A DNA stretch of 64,000 nt from Nocardia carnea NBRC 14403 (GTDB lineage Bacteria > Actinomycetota > Actinomycetes > Mycobacteriales > Mycobacteriaceae), in the NCBI RefSeq assembly GCF_000308515.1, contig NZ_BAFV01000058.1, forward strand, positions 62,001-126,000. The letters are read 5' to 3'. Shown here piece after piece: positions 16,562-24,707 of the stretch. Numbering within the stretch: the stretch's first letter is position 1; each line of letters starts with the position of its first letter. The position numbers were made by a program, and so were the translations under genes. The notes beneath the pieces are model-generated. The model saw nothing but the letters and a program-made list of their open reading frames with translations, was not told where the DNA came from and did not search any database.

Positions 16562-16891
16562 ATGCCCGTCGCGATCGTATACCTGAACAAAAGCCTTTGT
16601 GGCGCAATACAACAGCATCTCGAAACCGAATGCCGTGATTTCGCCCGCGCCCACGGATACGCCGTCGCCCGGGTGGTGCTGGAATCCGGCGTGGATGTGC
16701 TGCCGTGGACATTAAGCAAATCGGATTTACTCGGCGGCGACGCAATTGTGACACCGACCGTGGAACATATCGGCTTCCGCGCTCCGGTCGTGCTCGAACG
16801 ATGCGGGCTGATGATCGTCCATCCCTATGGGTGGTACCGCCGCGGCGACGTGGACGGGTGGATACCGGAGACGCCCGAGGTGTACCGGTGA
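16562..16891 (+). CDS. Small resolvase-like protein, paralogue 1
   Basis: 109 residues, family not firmly recognised. AIVYLNKSLCG, then ARAHGYAVARVVLES and SDLLGGDAIVTPTVEHIG, resembles the first strand and helix of serine-recombinase catalytic domains, but the catalytic Ser motif is absent. The next gene has the same plan. ATG 16562 has an AAGGCGGAG Shine-Dalgarno sequence; upstream in-frame codons lie in the promoter. It overlaps the following gene by 4 nt. Function unknown. Confidence 0.6.
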   Translation: MPVAIVYLNKSLCGAIQQHLETECRDFARAHGYAVARVVLESGVDVLPWTLSKSDLLGGDAIVTPTVEHIGFRAPVVLERCGLMIVHPYGWYRRGDVDGWIPETPEVYR

Positions 16892-17292
16892 ACGACCAGG
16901 CACCCACCTCGCATCCGGGCGTCACGCTGCCCGCAAAACAGCCGACGGCCATCGGGTACCTGCGCACCGACCTGTGCGCACACACCGGTTTCGCCACCGC
17001 CCGCCTGCGGTTGGCCGCCATCGCCCACGGCTACCGGCTCCGCCGGCTGGTCGAACTCCCGGCCGACCCGGACCATCTCACGAGCCTGCGCACCACCCTG
17101 GCCCGGACCGGCGCCGACGCGGTGATCATCGTATCGGCGGCACACCTACCCGGCAGGCAGCTTCCCGCTCTGCGGGCCCTGACACCGGTGATCGTGGACA
17201 CCACCGTGCTCCCGAAGATCTCCGGCTTCTCCGCACGCCTGCACCTTCTCTTCGACAGAGCCGCGACAACGCTCGGACGACGACATCGATGA
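16888..17292 (+). CDS. Small resolvase-like protein, paralogue 2
   Basis: 134 residues starting at a GTG that overlaps the previous stop (GTGA). TAIGYLRTDLCA and LAAIAHGYRLRRLVELP align by eye with AIVYLNKSLCG and FARAHGYAVARVVLES of the preceding protein. LRTTLARTGADAVIIVS resembles the second strand of a resolvase-type fold. No catalytic serine or DNA-binding tail is visible, so recombinase activity is unlikely. Confidence 0.6.
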   Translation: MNDQAPTSHPGVTLPAKQPTAIGYLRTDLCAHTGFATARLRLAAIAHGYRLRRLVELPADPDHLTSLRTTLARTGADAVIIVSAAHLPGRQLPALRALTPVIVDTTVLPKISGFSARLHLLFDRAATTLGRRHR

Positions 17293-17318
17293 GCCGTTGA
17301 CCTCGCCGCGGCAGGTCG

Positions 17319-18355
17319 TCAGATGAGCGTCTCTTCGATGGAGGTCGCGGTCAGGACCCGTGTCGCCCACACATTGATCCGGTCGGCGTCGGCCGACCGG
17401 ACACGGCGCAGTACCGCCTCGGGCAACGGTCCGAACTTGACCGTCATCTGTCCGATCAGCACCTCGGCACGACCACGGGCCTCGCCTCGGGCTTCACCTC
17501 GGGCTTCACCTCGGGCCTCACCTCGGGCCTCACCACGGGCTTCGATGGCTTCTGCTGTTGTCACGAAAGCCTCCTTGGCTCGGGGGTCGATCTGCTCGGC
17601 GACTGCGGCCAAGTCGGCCTCGGTGGTTTCACCCACCTTCAGCAGGTAGTGAAAACCATTCGGTAGACACCTACCGGGTCCGGGCCTTCGCCGAGGGCGC
17701 GCAGGTCGTCGAGCCAATCAAGCATAGCGCGGTCCAGGCCGGTATTGCCGGTGGCGATTTTCTGCAGCACCAGCAGCAGCCGGGCGGCCGAGGTCAGCTC
17801 GCGGCGGCGCAGTGCGTCGAGATCTATCGTCGAGACGTCGTCGAGCAGGAATCGCAGGCTCGGTAGGTAGGGCCCCAGAGCGGTGCGGGTGTCGGGGTCG
17901 ACATCGATGAGTTCGGCCAGCTCGGTGGGTGCGGTCCAGCGGCGGCCGCGCGGGCTGTTGTGGACCACCAGCGGGATGATCGGCGGGAGCCGACCGCCGT
18001 GCTCGTGGGCGTGCTTGTTGTCGGCAAGGTATTGCCGCCAGATACCGACCATGTAGTCCAGGACCCGGAACGCCATGAACGTATCCGAGGACGACTGATG
18101 CTCCATCAGGACATAGATGAAGGCCGGGTGGTTGTCGAGGCGGGTGCGGTAGAGCAGGTCGCTGTAGCGGTCGCGTAGATCGGGGTGGATGTAATCGGTG
18201 GGCATCCGCTCCAGCTCCTGCCAGTGGATGCGGGCGCTGAACTGTTCGCCGATCTCCTCGGTGAACTTCACGCGGATCTCGCTGGCGGCGTTGTCTCGAT
18301 TTGCCATGATCCCCCGGAAGAACGCGTCGTGCGGGCCACCCCGCTGCTCGCTCAT
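17319..18355 (-). pseudogene. Rpn/YhgA-like nuclease, split by a one-base frameshift
   Basis: Residues 1-235 (from ATG 18355, MSEQRGGPHDAFFRGIM) carry the PD-(D/E)XK-type Rpn domain, with YSDLLYRTRLDNHPAFIYVLMEHQ and PIIPLVVHNSPRGRRW. The frame ends early at 17639, whereas the expected continuation (HYLLKVGETTEADLAAV, an Arg-Gly-Glu-Ala repeat and a charged tail ending SIEETLI) lies in the next frame to 17319. The shift falls at the A4 run 17652-17655 (T4 in the gene); one more base restores a protein of about 345 residues, normal for the family. Rpn proteins are RecA-independent recombination-promoting nucleases. This is either a true pseudogene or a consensus error. Confidence 0.8.
17477..17536. 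repeat. Five tandem 12-bp units in the rpn 3' part
   Basis: Units of the form GGGCTTCACCTC repeat at a 12-bp period, with variants. On the coding strand they give repeated Arg-Gly-Glu-Ala. Such helical charged repeats are usual in this family's C-terminus. Confidence 0.8.
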
Positions 18356-18540
18356 GACCGGCGACGGTACTCCGCGCCATCAGCAAAATCCCAATCGGAC
18401 AACCACACTCGCGCACCCACCTCGGAAGGAGCAGCGCGCCCGGAGCGGTCGCGTGATACGTCGAGTTCTACCTCGTCGGCCTCGGCGGCCAGCACGTCGT
18501 AGAGGGTGGTGGGCGGTCCATTCGGGTGCGGTGGCGCCAC
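18352..18540 (-). CDS. Small acidic protein coupled between egtE and rpn
   Basis: 62 codons from GTG 18540 to TGA. The GTG overlaps the egtE TAG by one base, and the stop overlaps the rpn ATG (ATGA). The product is acidic (TLYDVLAAEADEVELDVSRD, then GARVWLSDWDFADGAEYRR). No Shine-Dalgarno sequence is visible, so translation would depend on reinitiation after egtE. No family is recognised. The perfect packing between two genes and coding-like composition argue for a real gene; the GTG start and small size argue caution. Confidence 0.45.
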   Translation of the reverse strand: MAPPHPNGPPTTLYDVLAAEADEVELDVSRDRSGRAAPSEVGARVWLSDWDFADGAEYRRRS

Positions 18541-19712
18541 TACAACGCCGAGACGACGGCGAGGAAACGGTCCAGCTCCGGACGGTCGACGAAGCAGTGC
18601 GGGGAGGCTCGGACCACCGAACCCAGACCGCGAGACGACATATCGAGCAGTGTCGAACTCGCATGACTGACCGTCACAGTGATGTCGGCGTCCAGCAGCC
18701 GGTCCCGGACCTCCACCGGTTCCACACCGGCAACCGTGAACGACACGATTCCGCTGTGCTCGACACCCAGATCCCGCACCATCACCCCCGGCAACTCGCC
18801 GAGCGCGCCCCTCAGATAATCGGCGCGCTCGGCGATCGCGGCATAGACCTGATCGGGTCCGAGATCGAGAAGGTAGCGCACGGCTGCGCCCAGCCCGAGC
18901 CGGGCCGCCACATCGTGCTCCCAGAACTCGAAACGGGAAGCGTCGGGCGCCATCCGGTAGTCGTCCGGGCCGATCCAAGCGGCGCTGTGCAGGTCGAGAC
19001 GGCCGGGTTCCAGCGAGGCCGCCAATTCCGGTCGCAGATAGAGGAATCCGGTGCCGCGCGGGCCACGCAACCATTTCCGGCCCGTAGCGGACAGAGCATC
19101 TACGCCCAGTTCGGCGACATCCAGCGGGAGCTGCCCGGCGGACTGACAGGCGTCGAGTACGACCAGTGCGCCACCGGCTCGCGCGATCCGCGCGGCCGCG
19201 GCCACCGGATTCACCAGGCCACCGTTGGTGGGGACATGCAGCAGCGAGACCAGCCGGACCCGTTCGTCCATCATCGCGTCGAGGGCATCGATATCGATCC
19301 GGCCTTCGGCGTCGTCGGGGATCTGTTCCACCCGCGCGCCGGTGGCGCGTGCCCGTTGGAGCGCGGCGATGGCGTTACTGGCGTAGTCGGCGCCCGAGAT
19401 GAGGATCCGGTCGCCGGGACGCAAGGGCACGGCGTAGAAGAAATCGGTCCAGGCGCGGGTGGCGCTGTCGCTGAGGGCGATCGTATCGGGGGTCGCGTTG
19501 ATCAGCTCGGCGATTGCCGCCTTGACGCCGGCAAGGTCGTCGAGCCGCTCGTTGGCCGCCCGATAGCCGCCTATCTCCGCCTCCCGGCGCAGATGACCGA
19601 TCACGGTTTCGGTGACCACCCGCGGCGGAAGCGAGGACCCCGCGCTGTCCAGGAAAACGGCGCCGTTCCCGACGCCGGGCGTATCGGCGCGTACTCGCTG
19701 CTCATCGACCAT
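18540..19712 (-). CDS. egtE: EgtE, PLP-dependent ergothioneine-forming C-S lyase
   Basis: 390 residues, class V aminotransferase fold. It cleaves hercynylcysteine sulfoxide to ergothioneine with pyridoxal phosphate. Visible motifs are FLDSAGSSLPPRVV at the N-terminus, LDACQSAGQLPLDV (cofactor aspartate) and SATGRKWLRGPRGTGFLY with the Schiff-base lysine. ATG 19712 (MVDEQRV) is preferred; longer in-frame starts would run through the shared promoter and into egtA. It is divergent from egtA, whereas mycobacteria carry egtE in line with the other egt genes. Confidence 0.85.
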   Translation of the reverse strand: MVDEQRVRADTPGVGNGAVFLDSAGSSLPPRVVTETVIGHLRREAEIGGYRAANERLDDLAGVKAAIAELINATPDTIALSDSATRAWTDFFYAVPLRPGDRILISGADYASNAIAALQRARATGARVEQIPDDAEGRIDIDALDAMMDERVRLVSLLHVPTNGGLVNPVAAAARIARAGGALVVLDACQSAGQLPLDVAELGVDALSATGRKWLRGPRGTGFLYLRPELAASLEPGRLDLHSAAWIGPDDYRMAPDASRFEFWEHDVAARLGLGAAVRYLLDLGPDQVYAAIAERADYLRGALGELPGVMVRDLGVEHSGIVSFTVAGVEPVEVRDRLLDADITVTVSHASSTLLDMSSRGLGSVVRASPHCFVDRPELDRFLAVVSAL

Positions 19713-19829
19713 ATCCCCGACATTAGTGCCGTTCCCGTGACAATTTCGCGCCGAAAACGTGTCTGTCCCCCTCGCTACGCTGGATTCCACGCAAGAGCCG
19801 CACCACCGAGAAGCCGCATGGAGGTTGGT
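19713..19829. promoter_or_regulatory. Divergent egtE/egtA promoter region
   Basis: 117 bp separating the two start codons. A TACGCT hexamer (19776-19781) could be the egtA -10 element. GGAGG at 19820-19824 is the egtA Shine-Dalgarno sequence. No clear operator palindrome is seen. Confidence 0.45.
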
Positions 19830-21137
19830 ATGGCGGTCACCCTCGAACATCCGGAATCGACCAGCGACTCATCCCCGCACCCGGCCCTCAGCAGCCGCGC
19901 GGCAGCCGAAGCATATCTGGGCGGCGTGTGTTTCAAACTGGGCCCGCCGGTACTCATCGGCGCCGAACTCGAATGGTTCACCGTCCACCGGCCCGGCACC
20001 GCGACAGGCCACCACTCCGCGCACGGTTCGTTCACCGGCCGCCGCCCCACCCCCGCTCTCCTCGCGCAGGCCCTCGGCCCGCACGCACCCCACTCCATCG
20101 CCCCCGATTCCCCTGCCGAGCCGCTGTCCGGCGGCAGCCGGGTCACCGTCGAACCCGGCGGGCAGATCGAACTCTCCAGCATCGCCGTCGGCGACCCTGC
20201 CGACCTGTGCGCGCGCCTCAGCGCCGACCACCGGCGCCTGCACGAACTGCTCTCCTCCCGGTCGATCGGGATGGTCTCCGCCGCCGCCGACCCCGCCCGC
20301 GCACCCCGCTGCCAGTTACGGCAGCCGCGTTATCAGGCCATGGAGGACTATTTCGGCCGGATCGGCCCGTTCGGCCGGCTGATGATGAGCAATACCGCGG
20401 CCGTGCAGATCAGCGTGGATATCGGCGCCGACCGCGAGGAACTCACCGCCCGCTGGACAGCCCTGCACGCCCTGGGCCCGGCGCTGGTGGCCGCTTTCGC
20501 GTGCTCGCCCGTTCTGCGCGGTGCCCCCTCCGGCGAGTGGGCCTCGCAACGTATGCGCACCTGGTTGCATCTGGACCCCGCCCGCGCCTGCCCCCCGATC
20601 GCCGAATGGACCGATCCCGTCACCGGCTACGCCCGCTGGGCGCTGGACGCGCCGCTGCTGTGCGTGCGCCGCTCCGAGGAAGGTCCGGCCCGGCCCGGGG
20701 TCGCTTGGCGCGCGCCCGATGGGGCCACGTTCGACGATTGGCTCTCGGGCGGCCTGGACGCCGAAATCGGCCGCCGGCCGGATATCGACGATCTGCGATA
20801 CCACCTCACCACCCTGTTCCCACCGGTCCGCCCGGCCGGGTACTTCGAGGTTCGCTACCTCGACGCCCAACCCGGTGAGAGCTGGAAGGTACCGATCGCG
20901 GTGCTGCACGCCCTGCTGTCCACCCCGGCCGCCGTCGCCGATGCCACCACCGCCGCAGCGGATACCGCGGACCGCTGGCTGGATGCCGCGCGTTACGGTC
21001 TCGCCGATCCGCAACTCCGTGCGGCCGCGGTCGCGCTCCTGGAAGCAGCGCTAGCGCACAGCCGGGCACCTGCGCCGGAGCTGCAGGAAGCGCTACGCCG
21101 TTGCTCCGCCGGCACACAACCGGCGGAAGTCTCATGA
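19830..21137 (+). CDS. egtA: EgtA, glutamate-cysteine ligase for ergothioneine
   Basis: 435 residues, GCS2-type ligase making gamma-glutamylcysteine, the sulfur donor for EgtB. Motifs include GAELEWFTVH, VTVEPGGQIELSS, YQAMEDYFGRIGPFGRLMMSNTAAVQISVD and the late YFEVRYLDAQPGESW, typical of actinobacterial EgtA. ATG 19830 is chosen because GGAGG lies 5 nt upstream; an in-frame ATG at 19818 lacks one. First gene of egtA-egtB-egtC-egtD. Confidence 0.93.
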   Translation: MAVTLEHPESTSDSSPHPALSSRAAAEAYLGGVCFKLGPPVLIGAELEWFTVHRPGTATGHHSAHGSFTGRRPTPALLAQALGPHAPHSIAPDSPAEPLSGGSRVTVEPGGQIELSSIAVGDPADLCARLSADHRRLHELLSSRSIGMVSAAADPARAPRCQLRQPRYQAMEDYFGRIGPFGRLMMSNTAAVQISVDIGADREELTARWTALHALGPALVAAFACSPVLRGAPSGEWASQRMRTWLHLDPARACPPIAEWTDPVTGYARWALDAPLLCVRRSEEGPARPGVAWRAPDGATFDDWLSGGLDAEIGRRPDIDDLRYHLTTLFPPVRPAGYFEVRYLDAQPGESWKVPIAVLHALLSTPAAVADATTAAADTADRWLDAARYGLADPQLRAAAVALLEAALAHSRAPAPELQEALRRCSAGTQPAEVS

Positions 21138-21492
21138 ACCGCAGTGGACCGGTCCGTGCGGTTCCACCGCCGCGGTCGCCGGATCCGCGCAGCAAATCCG
21201 CACACGGCCGCTGCCCTGCTACCGACACCGGAGCGGCGCGGCAGCGTGGGCACCGCACCGGTTGCGGTCGGCGACTGTTCAGCCGGTCCGCCACCGAGAG
21301 CCGCGGGCCGGGCCCTGCCGTCCCCGCACCGGGTACACCTCGGGCGTGCGGGTCAGGGGTTCGATTCCCCCCGGCCCCCACGGGTACTCGGCGCGGTACC
21401 GCCCAACTGTTGCCGCACCTGCGGCTGTCGAGCAGGGCGTCTACCGGTATCCCCGGGAGGCGCCGATCCATGCTGTCGAGCGGAGTGATCAC
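21138..21492. other. egtA-egtB intergenic region
   Basis: 355 bp, GC-rich, with no convincing ORF or Shine-Dalgarno-led gene. It holds a tRNA T-arm-like hairpin, GGGG-TTCGATT-CCCC (21356-21370), but no complete tRNA. The spacing is unusually long for an otherwise tightly packed operon, so egtB may have its own promoter here. Confidence 0.5.
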
Positions 21493-22827
21493 GTGACCAT
21501 CCAGCACACCGACCGATCCGGAACCGAGCGCTTGCGCGAACATATCGCGTCGACACTGCAGCGGGCCCGGCAGCGGACAGCCGCGCTCACCGACTGTGTG
21601 GACGAGGCCGAACTCGTCGCCCAGCATTCCCGGTTGATGAGCCCACTGGTGTGGGATCTGGCCCATATCGGCAATCAGGAGGAGTTGTGGCTGGTCCGCG
21701 ATGTCGGCGGCCGTGACCCGGTACGTGCCGATATCGACGAACTGTACGACGCGTTCAAACATGCCCGGCCCGACCGTCCGCAACTGCCGCTGCTGAATCC
21801 CGGCGAGGCCCGCGGGTATGTCGGCACCGTGCGGGAAAAAGTGTGGGATGTGCTCGAACGCAGCCCCTTGCAGGGCGGCGAGCTGGTCGACGGCGGGTTC
21901 GCGTTCGGCATGATCGCCCAGCACGAACAGCAGCACGACGAAACCATGCTGGCCACTCATCAGCTGCGCGCCGGCACCCCGGTACTGTCCGCCCCCGCAC
22001 CACCGGCCGCCGGCACCGCGGTCCGCGGAGAGATCGTGATACCGGCGGGCGAATTCACCATGGGCACGTCCACCGACCCGTGGGCCCTCGACAACGAGCG
22101 CCCGGCCCATCCCGTGCACGTACCCGCGTACGCGATCGATGCCGCCCCGATCAGCAACGGGCAGTATCTCGAATTCGTCGCCGACGGCGGGTACGACCGG
22201 CGGGAACTGTGGTCCGAACGCGGCTGGGAACACCGGCAGCAGGCCGGGCTCACGGCGCCCCGATTCTGGGAACGGGATTCCGCGGGGCAATGGTGGCGAC
22301 GCATATTCGGGGTACGCCGCCCGCTGCGGCCGCAACAGCCGGTGGTGCACGTGTGCTGGTTCGAAGCACAGGCCTACGCCACCTGGGCAGGTAAACGCCT
22401 GCCGACCGAAGCGGAATGGGAGAAGGCCGCCCGCTACGACCCCGCCACCGGCCGCACCCGCGCCTACCCGTGGGGCGATACCGAGCCCGGTCCGGCCACC
22501 GCCAACCTGGCGCAGCGTCATCTGGAACCGGCCGATATCGGCGCCTATCCGGCGGGTGCGTCGGCGGCGGGTGTGCATCAGCTCATCGGCGATGTCTGGG
22601 AATGGACCTCCTCGGGATTCCACCCGTATCCCGGCTTCCGGGCATTCCCCTACCGCGAGTACTCGGAGGTCTTCTTCGGCGGCGACTACCGGGTGCTGCG
22701 AGGGGGTTCGTTCGGCACCGACCCCGTCGCCTGCCGCGGCACCTTCCGCAACTGGGATCATCCGATCCGCCGGCAGATCTTCTCCGGATTCCGGCTGGCC
22801 CGCACCCTCGACCCGCGGGAGGCATGA
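21493..22827 (+). CDS. egtB: EgtB, iron-dependent hercynylcysteine sulfoxide synthase
   Basis: 444 residues from GTG 21493. The N-terminal DinB-like domain carries the iron ligands expected for EgtB: His58 in WDLAHIG and His144/His148 in QHEQQHDET. The C-terminal formylglycine-generating-enzyme-type domain includes PAGEFTMGTS, AYATWAGKRLPTEAEWEKAAR, GDVWEWTSS and RGGSF. It joins gamma-glutamylcysteine to hercynine with O2. The start fits the family N-terminus; in-frame codons upstream have no coding character. The stop overlaps the egtC start by one base (TGATG). Confidence 0.93.
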   Translation: MTIQHTDRSGTERLREHIASTLQRARQRTAALTDCVDEAELVAQHSRLMSPLVWDLAHIGNQEELWLVRDVGGRDPVRADIDELYDAFKHARPDRPQLPLLNPGEARGYVGTVREKVWDVLERSPLQGGELVDGGFAFGMIAQHEQQHDETMLATHQLRAGTPVLSAPAPPAAGTAVRGEIVIPAGEFTMGTSTDPWALDNERPAHPVHVPAYAIDAAPISNGQYLEFVADGGYDRRELWSERGWEHRQQAGLTAPRFWERDSAGQWWRRIFGVRRPLRPQQPVVHVCWFEAQAYATWAGKRLPTEAEWEKAARYDPATGRTRAYPWGDTEPGPATANLAQRHLEPADIGAYPAGASAAGVHQLIGDVWEWTSSGFHPYPGFRAFPYREYSEVFFGGDYRVLRGGSFGTDPVACRGTFRNWDHPIRRQIFSGFRLARTLDPREA

Positions 22828-23660
22828 TGTGCCGTCATCTGGGTTATGTGGGCCCACCGGCGTCGGTGGGCGAACTCCTGCTGCGCGGGCCGCATTCGCT
22901 GCGCACCCAGTCGTGGGCGCCGCGGGATATGCGCGGCGGCGGCACCATCAATGCCGACGGGTTCGGGGTCGCCTGGTGGGGTCCGGACCCGGCGGCGGTG
23001 ACCCGCTACCGCAACCCCGACCCGATCTGGACCGACCCCGCAGTGGAGGAAGTACTGCCGCAACTCACCTCCCGTGCGGTCCTCGGAAGTGTCCGTTCGG
23101 CCACCGTCGGAATGCCGGTGCAGCGTTCGTCGTGCGCGCCGTTCCTGTGGGATCGCTGGGCGTTCAGCCATAACGGGGTGATTCCGCAGTGGCGGACGGC
23201 GCTCACCGCCGTCCTGTCCGATCTCGATGTGGCCGCCACCCGCGCGGGAATGACCCGCCGCTACGAGACGAGCCACCTACTCGAAGCCGAAGCGCTCACC
23301 GATTCCGCCGCACTGTGGGTACTACTGCGCCGCCTGCTCGACCCCGATACCCCGGCCGGTCTCGCCGAAGACCCCGGCACCGCGCTGCGCCTGCTGGTGA
23401 CCACGGTGCTGCACCATGCGCCCGACGCCCGGTTGAACCTGCTGATCGGCGACGGCCGGGCGCTCTGGGCGAGTACGTGCTACCACTCGCTGTCCGCGCT
23501 GGTCACCGATGATTTCGCGATCCTGTCCTCCGAACCGTACGACGACGATCCGCGGTGGCAGTCGCTACCCGACCGGGTGGTCGTCCATGCCGAACCCGGC
23601 CGGCTGAACGTCGAACCACTGGAACCCGCCGTATCCACCACAGGAGGTCGAGATGCGTAA
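22827..23660 (+). CDS. egtC: EgtC, gamma-glutamyl hercynylcysteine sulfoxide amidohydrolase
   Basis: 277 residues, N-terminal-nucleophile (class II glutamine amidotransferase-like) hydrolase that removes glutamate from the EgtB product. It begins MCRHLGYVG. The catalytic residue is the cysteine exposed after Met removal, so the ATG at 22827 must be the start and not the ATG at 22824, which would place Cys third. GTINADGFGVAWW and AFSHNGVIP are family motifs. Translation is coupled to egtB. Confidence 0.93.
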   Translation: MCRHLGYVGPPASVGELLLRGPHSLRTQSWAPRDMRGGGTINADGFGVAWWGPDPAAVTRYRNPDPIWTDPAVEEVLPQLTSRAVLGSVRSATVGMPVQRSSCAPFLWDRWAFSHNGVIPQWRTALTAVLSDLDVAATRAGMTRRYETSHLLEAEALTDSAALWVLLRRLLDPDTPAGLAEDPGTALRLLVTTVLHHAPDARLNLLIGDGRALWASTCYHSLSALVTDDFAILSSEPYDDDPRWQSLPDRVVVHAEPGRLNVEPLEPAVSTTGGRDA

Positions 23661-23736
23661 ACACACTGCGCCCGCGGCGCACACGGTTTCCGTCCCCCGG
23701 GACCGACAGGGCATCCCGGCAGGGGTCGGCCGGTGA
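23653..23736 (+). CDS. Possible 27-residue ORF linking egtC and egtD
   Basis: ATG 23653 follows a perfect AGGAGG (23642-23647) at 5 nt spacing, the strongest Shine-Dalgarno sequence in the operon, located inside the end of egtC. The product is MRKHTAPAAHTVSVPRD and on to GVGR, basic with three His. Its TGA overlaps the egtD GTG (GTGA). The egtD start itself has only a weak Shine-Dalgarno sequence. The ORF may exist to deliver ribosomes to egtD, or encode a small peptide. Confidence 0.5.
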   Translation: MRKHTAPAAHTVSVPRDRQGIPAGVGR

Positions 23737-24704
23737 ACGAACCCACAGTCGAAGTCCACCTCACCGACGCCGACCTGACGACCGCCCTACGCGCCGACGC
23801 CCGTCGCGGTCTCACCGACAGCCCGAAATGGCTGCCCCCCAAATGGTTCTACGATGCCCACGGAAGTGAACTGTTCGAGCAGATCACCGCCCTGCCCGAG
23901 TACTATCCCACCCGCACCGAAAGAGCACTGCTGGCGACCGTCGCGGGGGCGATCGCACGGACGGCGCAGGCGGAGGTACTGGTCGAACTGGGATCGGGTT
24001 CGGCCAGTAAGACCCGCCTGCTACTCACCGCCCTCACCACCGAGGGACCGTTGAAGACCTATGTCCCGCAGGATGTTTCGGAATCCGCACTGCGGGCTTC
24101 CGCGGCCGAGATTGCGCTGGAGTTCCCCGGACTGGCCGTACACGGGGTGGTCAGCGATTTCACCGACACCCTGGCAACCCTGCCGCGCGGCGGGCGGCGG
24201 ATGATCGCTTTCCTCGGCGGCACACTCGGCAATATGGTGCCGACGGAACGCGCCGAATTCCTCGGCGGTATCCACGATGTGCTCGAACCCGGCGAACAAC
24301 TGCTGCTCGGTACGGGATCGGTGGTGGACCCGTCGATCCTGATCCCCGCCTACGACGACGCCGCCGGTATCACCGCCGAATTCAACCGGAATGTCCTGCG
24401 CGTCCTCAACACCCGGCTGGGAGCCGATTTCGTCCCCGAGGCGTTCGACCATATCGCGCATTGGGACGCGGACAACGAGTGGATCGAAATGCGGTTGGCG
24501 GCCACCGCGGATATGGAAGTCACCGTCGCCGATCTGGACCTCACAGTGCACTTCGCCCGCGGTGAACAGCTACGCACCGAGATCTCCGCGAAATTCCGCC
24601 CCACCGGCCTGGACACCGAACTCCGCGCCGCGGGCTTCGTATCGGAGCACACCTGGACCGACCCCGACAATCGTTTCGCCCTGACCCTCGCTGCCCGCGT
24701 CTGA
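23733..24704 (+). CDS. egtD: EgtD, histidine N-alpha-trimethyltransferase
   Basis: 323 residues from GTG 23733. It converts histidine to hercynine with three SAM molecules, the first committed step of ergothioneine synthesis. Family motifs are PKWLPPKWFYDAHGSELFEQITALPEYYPTRTE (the opening signature, residues 29-61), the SAM site LVELGSGSASKTRLLL, and FLGGTLGNMVP. Length is standard. Ends 3 bp from the convergent pth gene. Confidence 0.93.
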   Translation: MNEPTVEVHLTDADLTTALRADARRGLTDSPKWLPPKWFYDAHGSELFEQITALPEYYPTRTERALLATVAGAIARTAQAEVLVELGSGSASKTRLLLTALTTEGPLKTYVPQDVSESALRASAAEIALEFPGLAVHGVVSDFTDTLATLPRGGRRMIAFLGGTLGNMVPTERAEFLGGIHDVLEPGEQLLLGTGSVVDPSILIPAYDDAAGITAEFNRNVLRVLNTRLGADFVPEAFDHIAHWDADNEWIEMRLAATADMEVTVADLDLTVHFARGEQLRTEISAKFRPTGLDTELRAAGFVSEHTWTDPDNRFALTLAARV

Positions 24705-24707
24705 ACG

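Noticed and set aside
17477..17536. CRISPR-like or regulatory repeat at 17.5 kb
   Set aside because: 12-bp in-frame units that encode the normal charged repeat of the Rpn C-terminus.
18198..19829. Long N-terminal extension of egtA across egtE
   Set aside because: The frame is open by GC bias only; EgtA homologues begin at MAVTLEH and the Shine-Dalgarno sequence is at 19820.
21304..21380. Possible tRNA gene between egtA and egtB
   Set aside because: The T-arm-like GGGG-TTCGATT-CCCC and a near-matching acceptor 76 nt apart look like a tRNA, but there is no D-arm, no T8/A9-like positions and no anticodon stem. At most a relic or a chance GC-rich hairpin.
20806..22857. 683-codon ORF antisense to egtA-egtB
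   Set aside because: No recognisable domain; explained by codon-position GC bias opposite strongly conserved egt genes.
23652..23870. 104-codon ORF starting near 23555 overlapping egtC/egtD
   Set aside because: Arg/Pro-rich out-of-frame shadow; only the short Shine-Dalgarno-led ORF at 23653 was kept.
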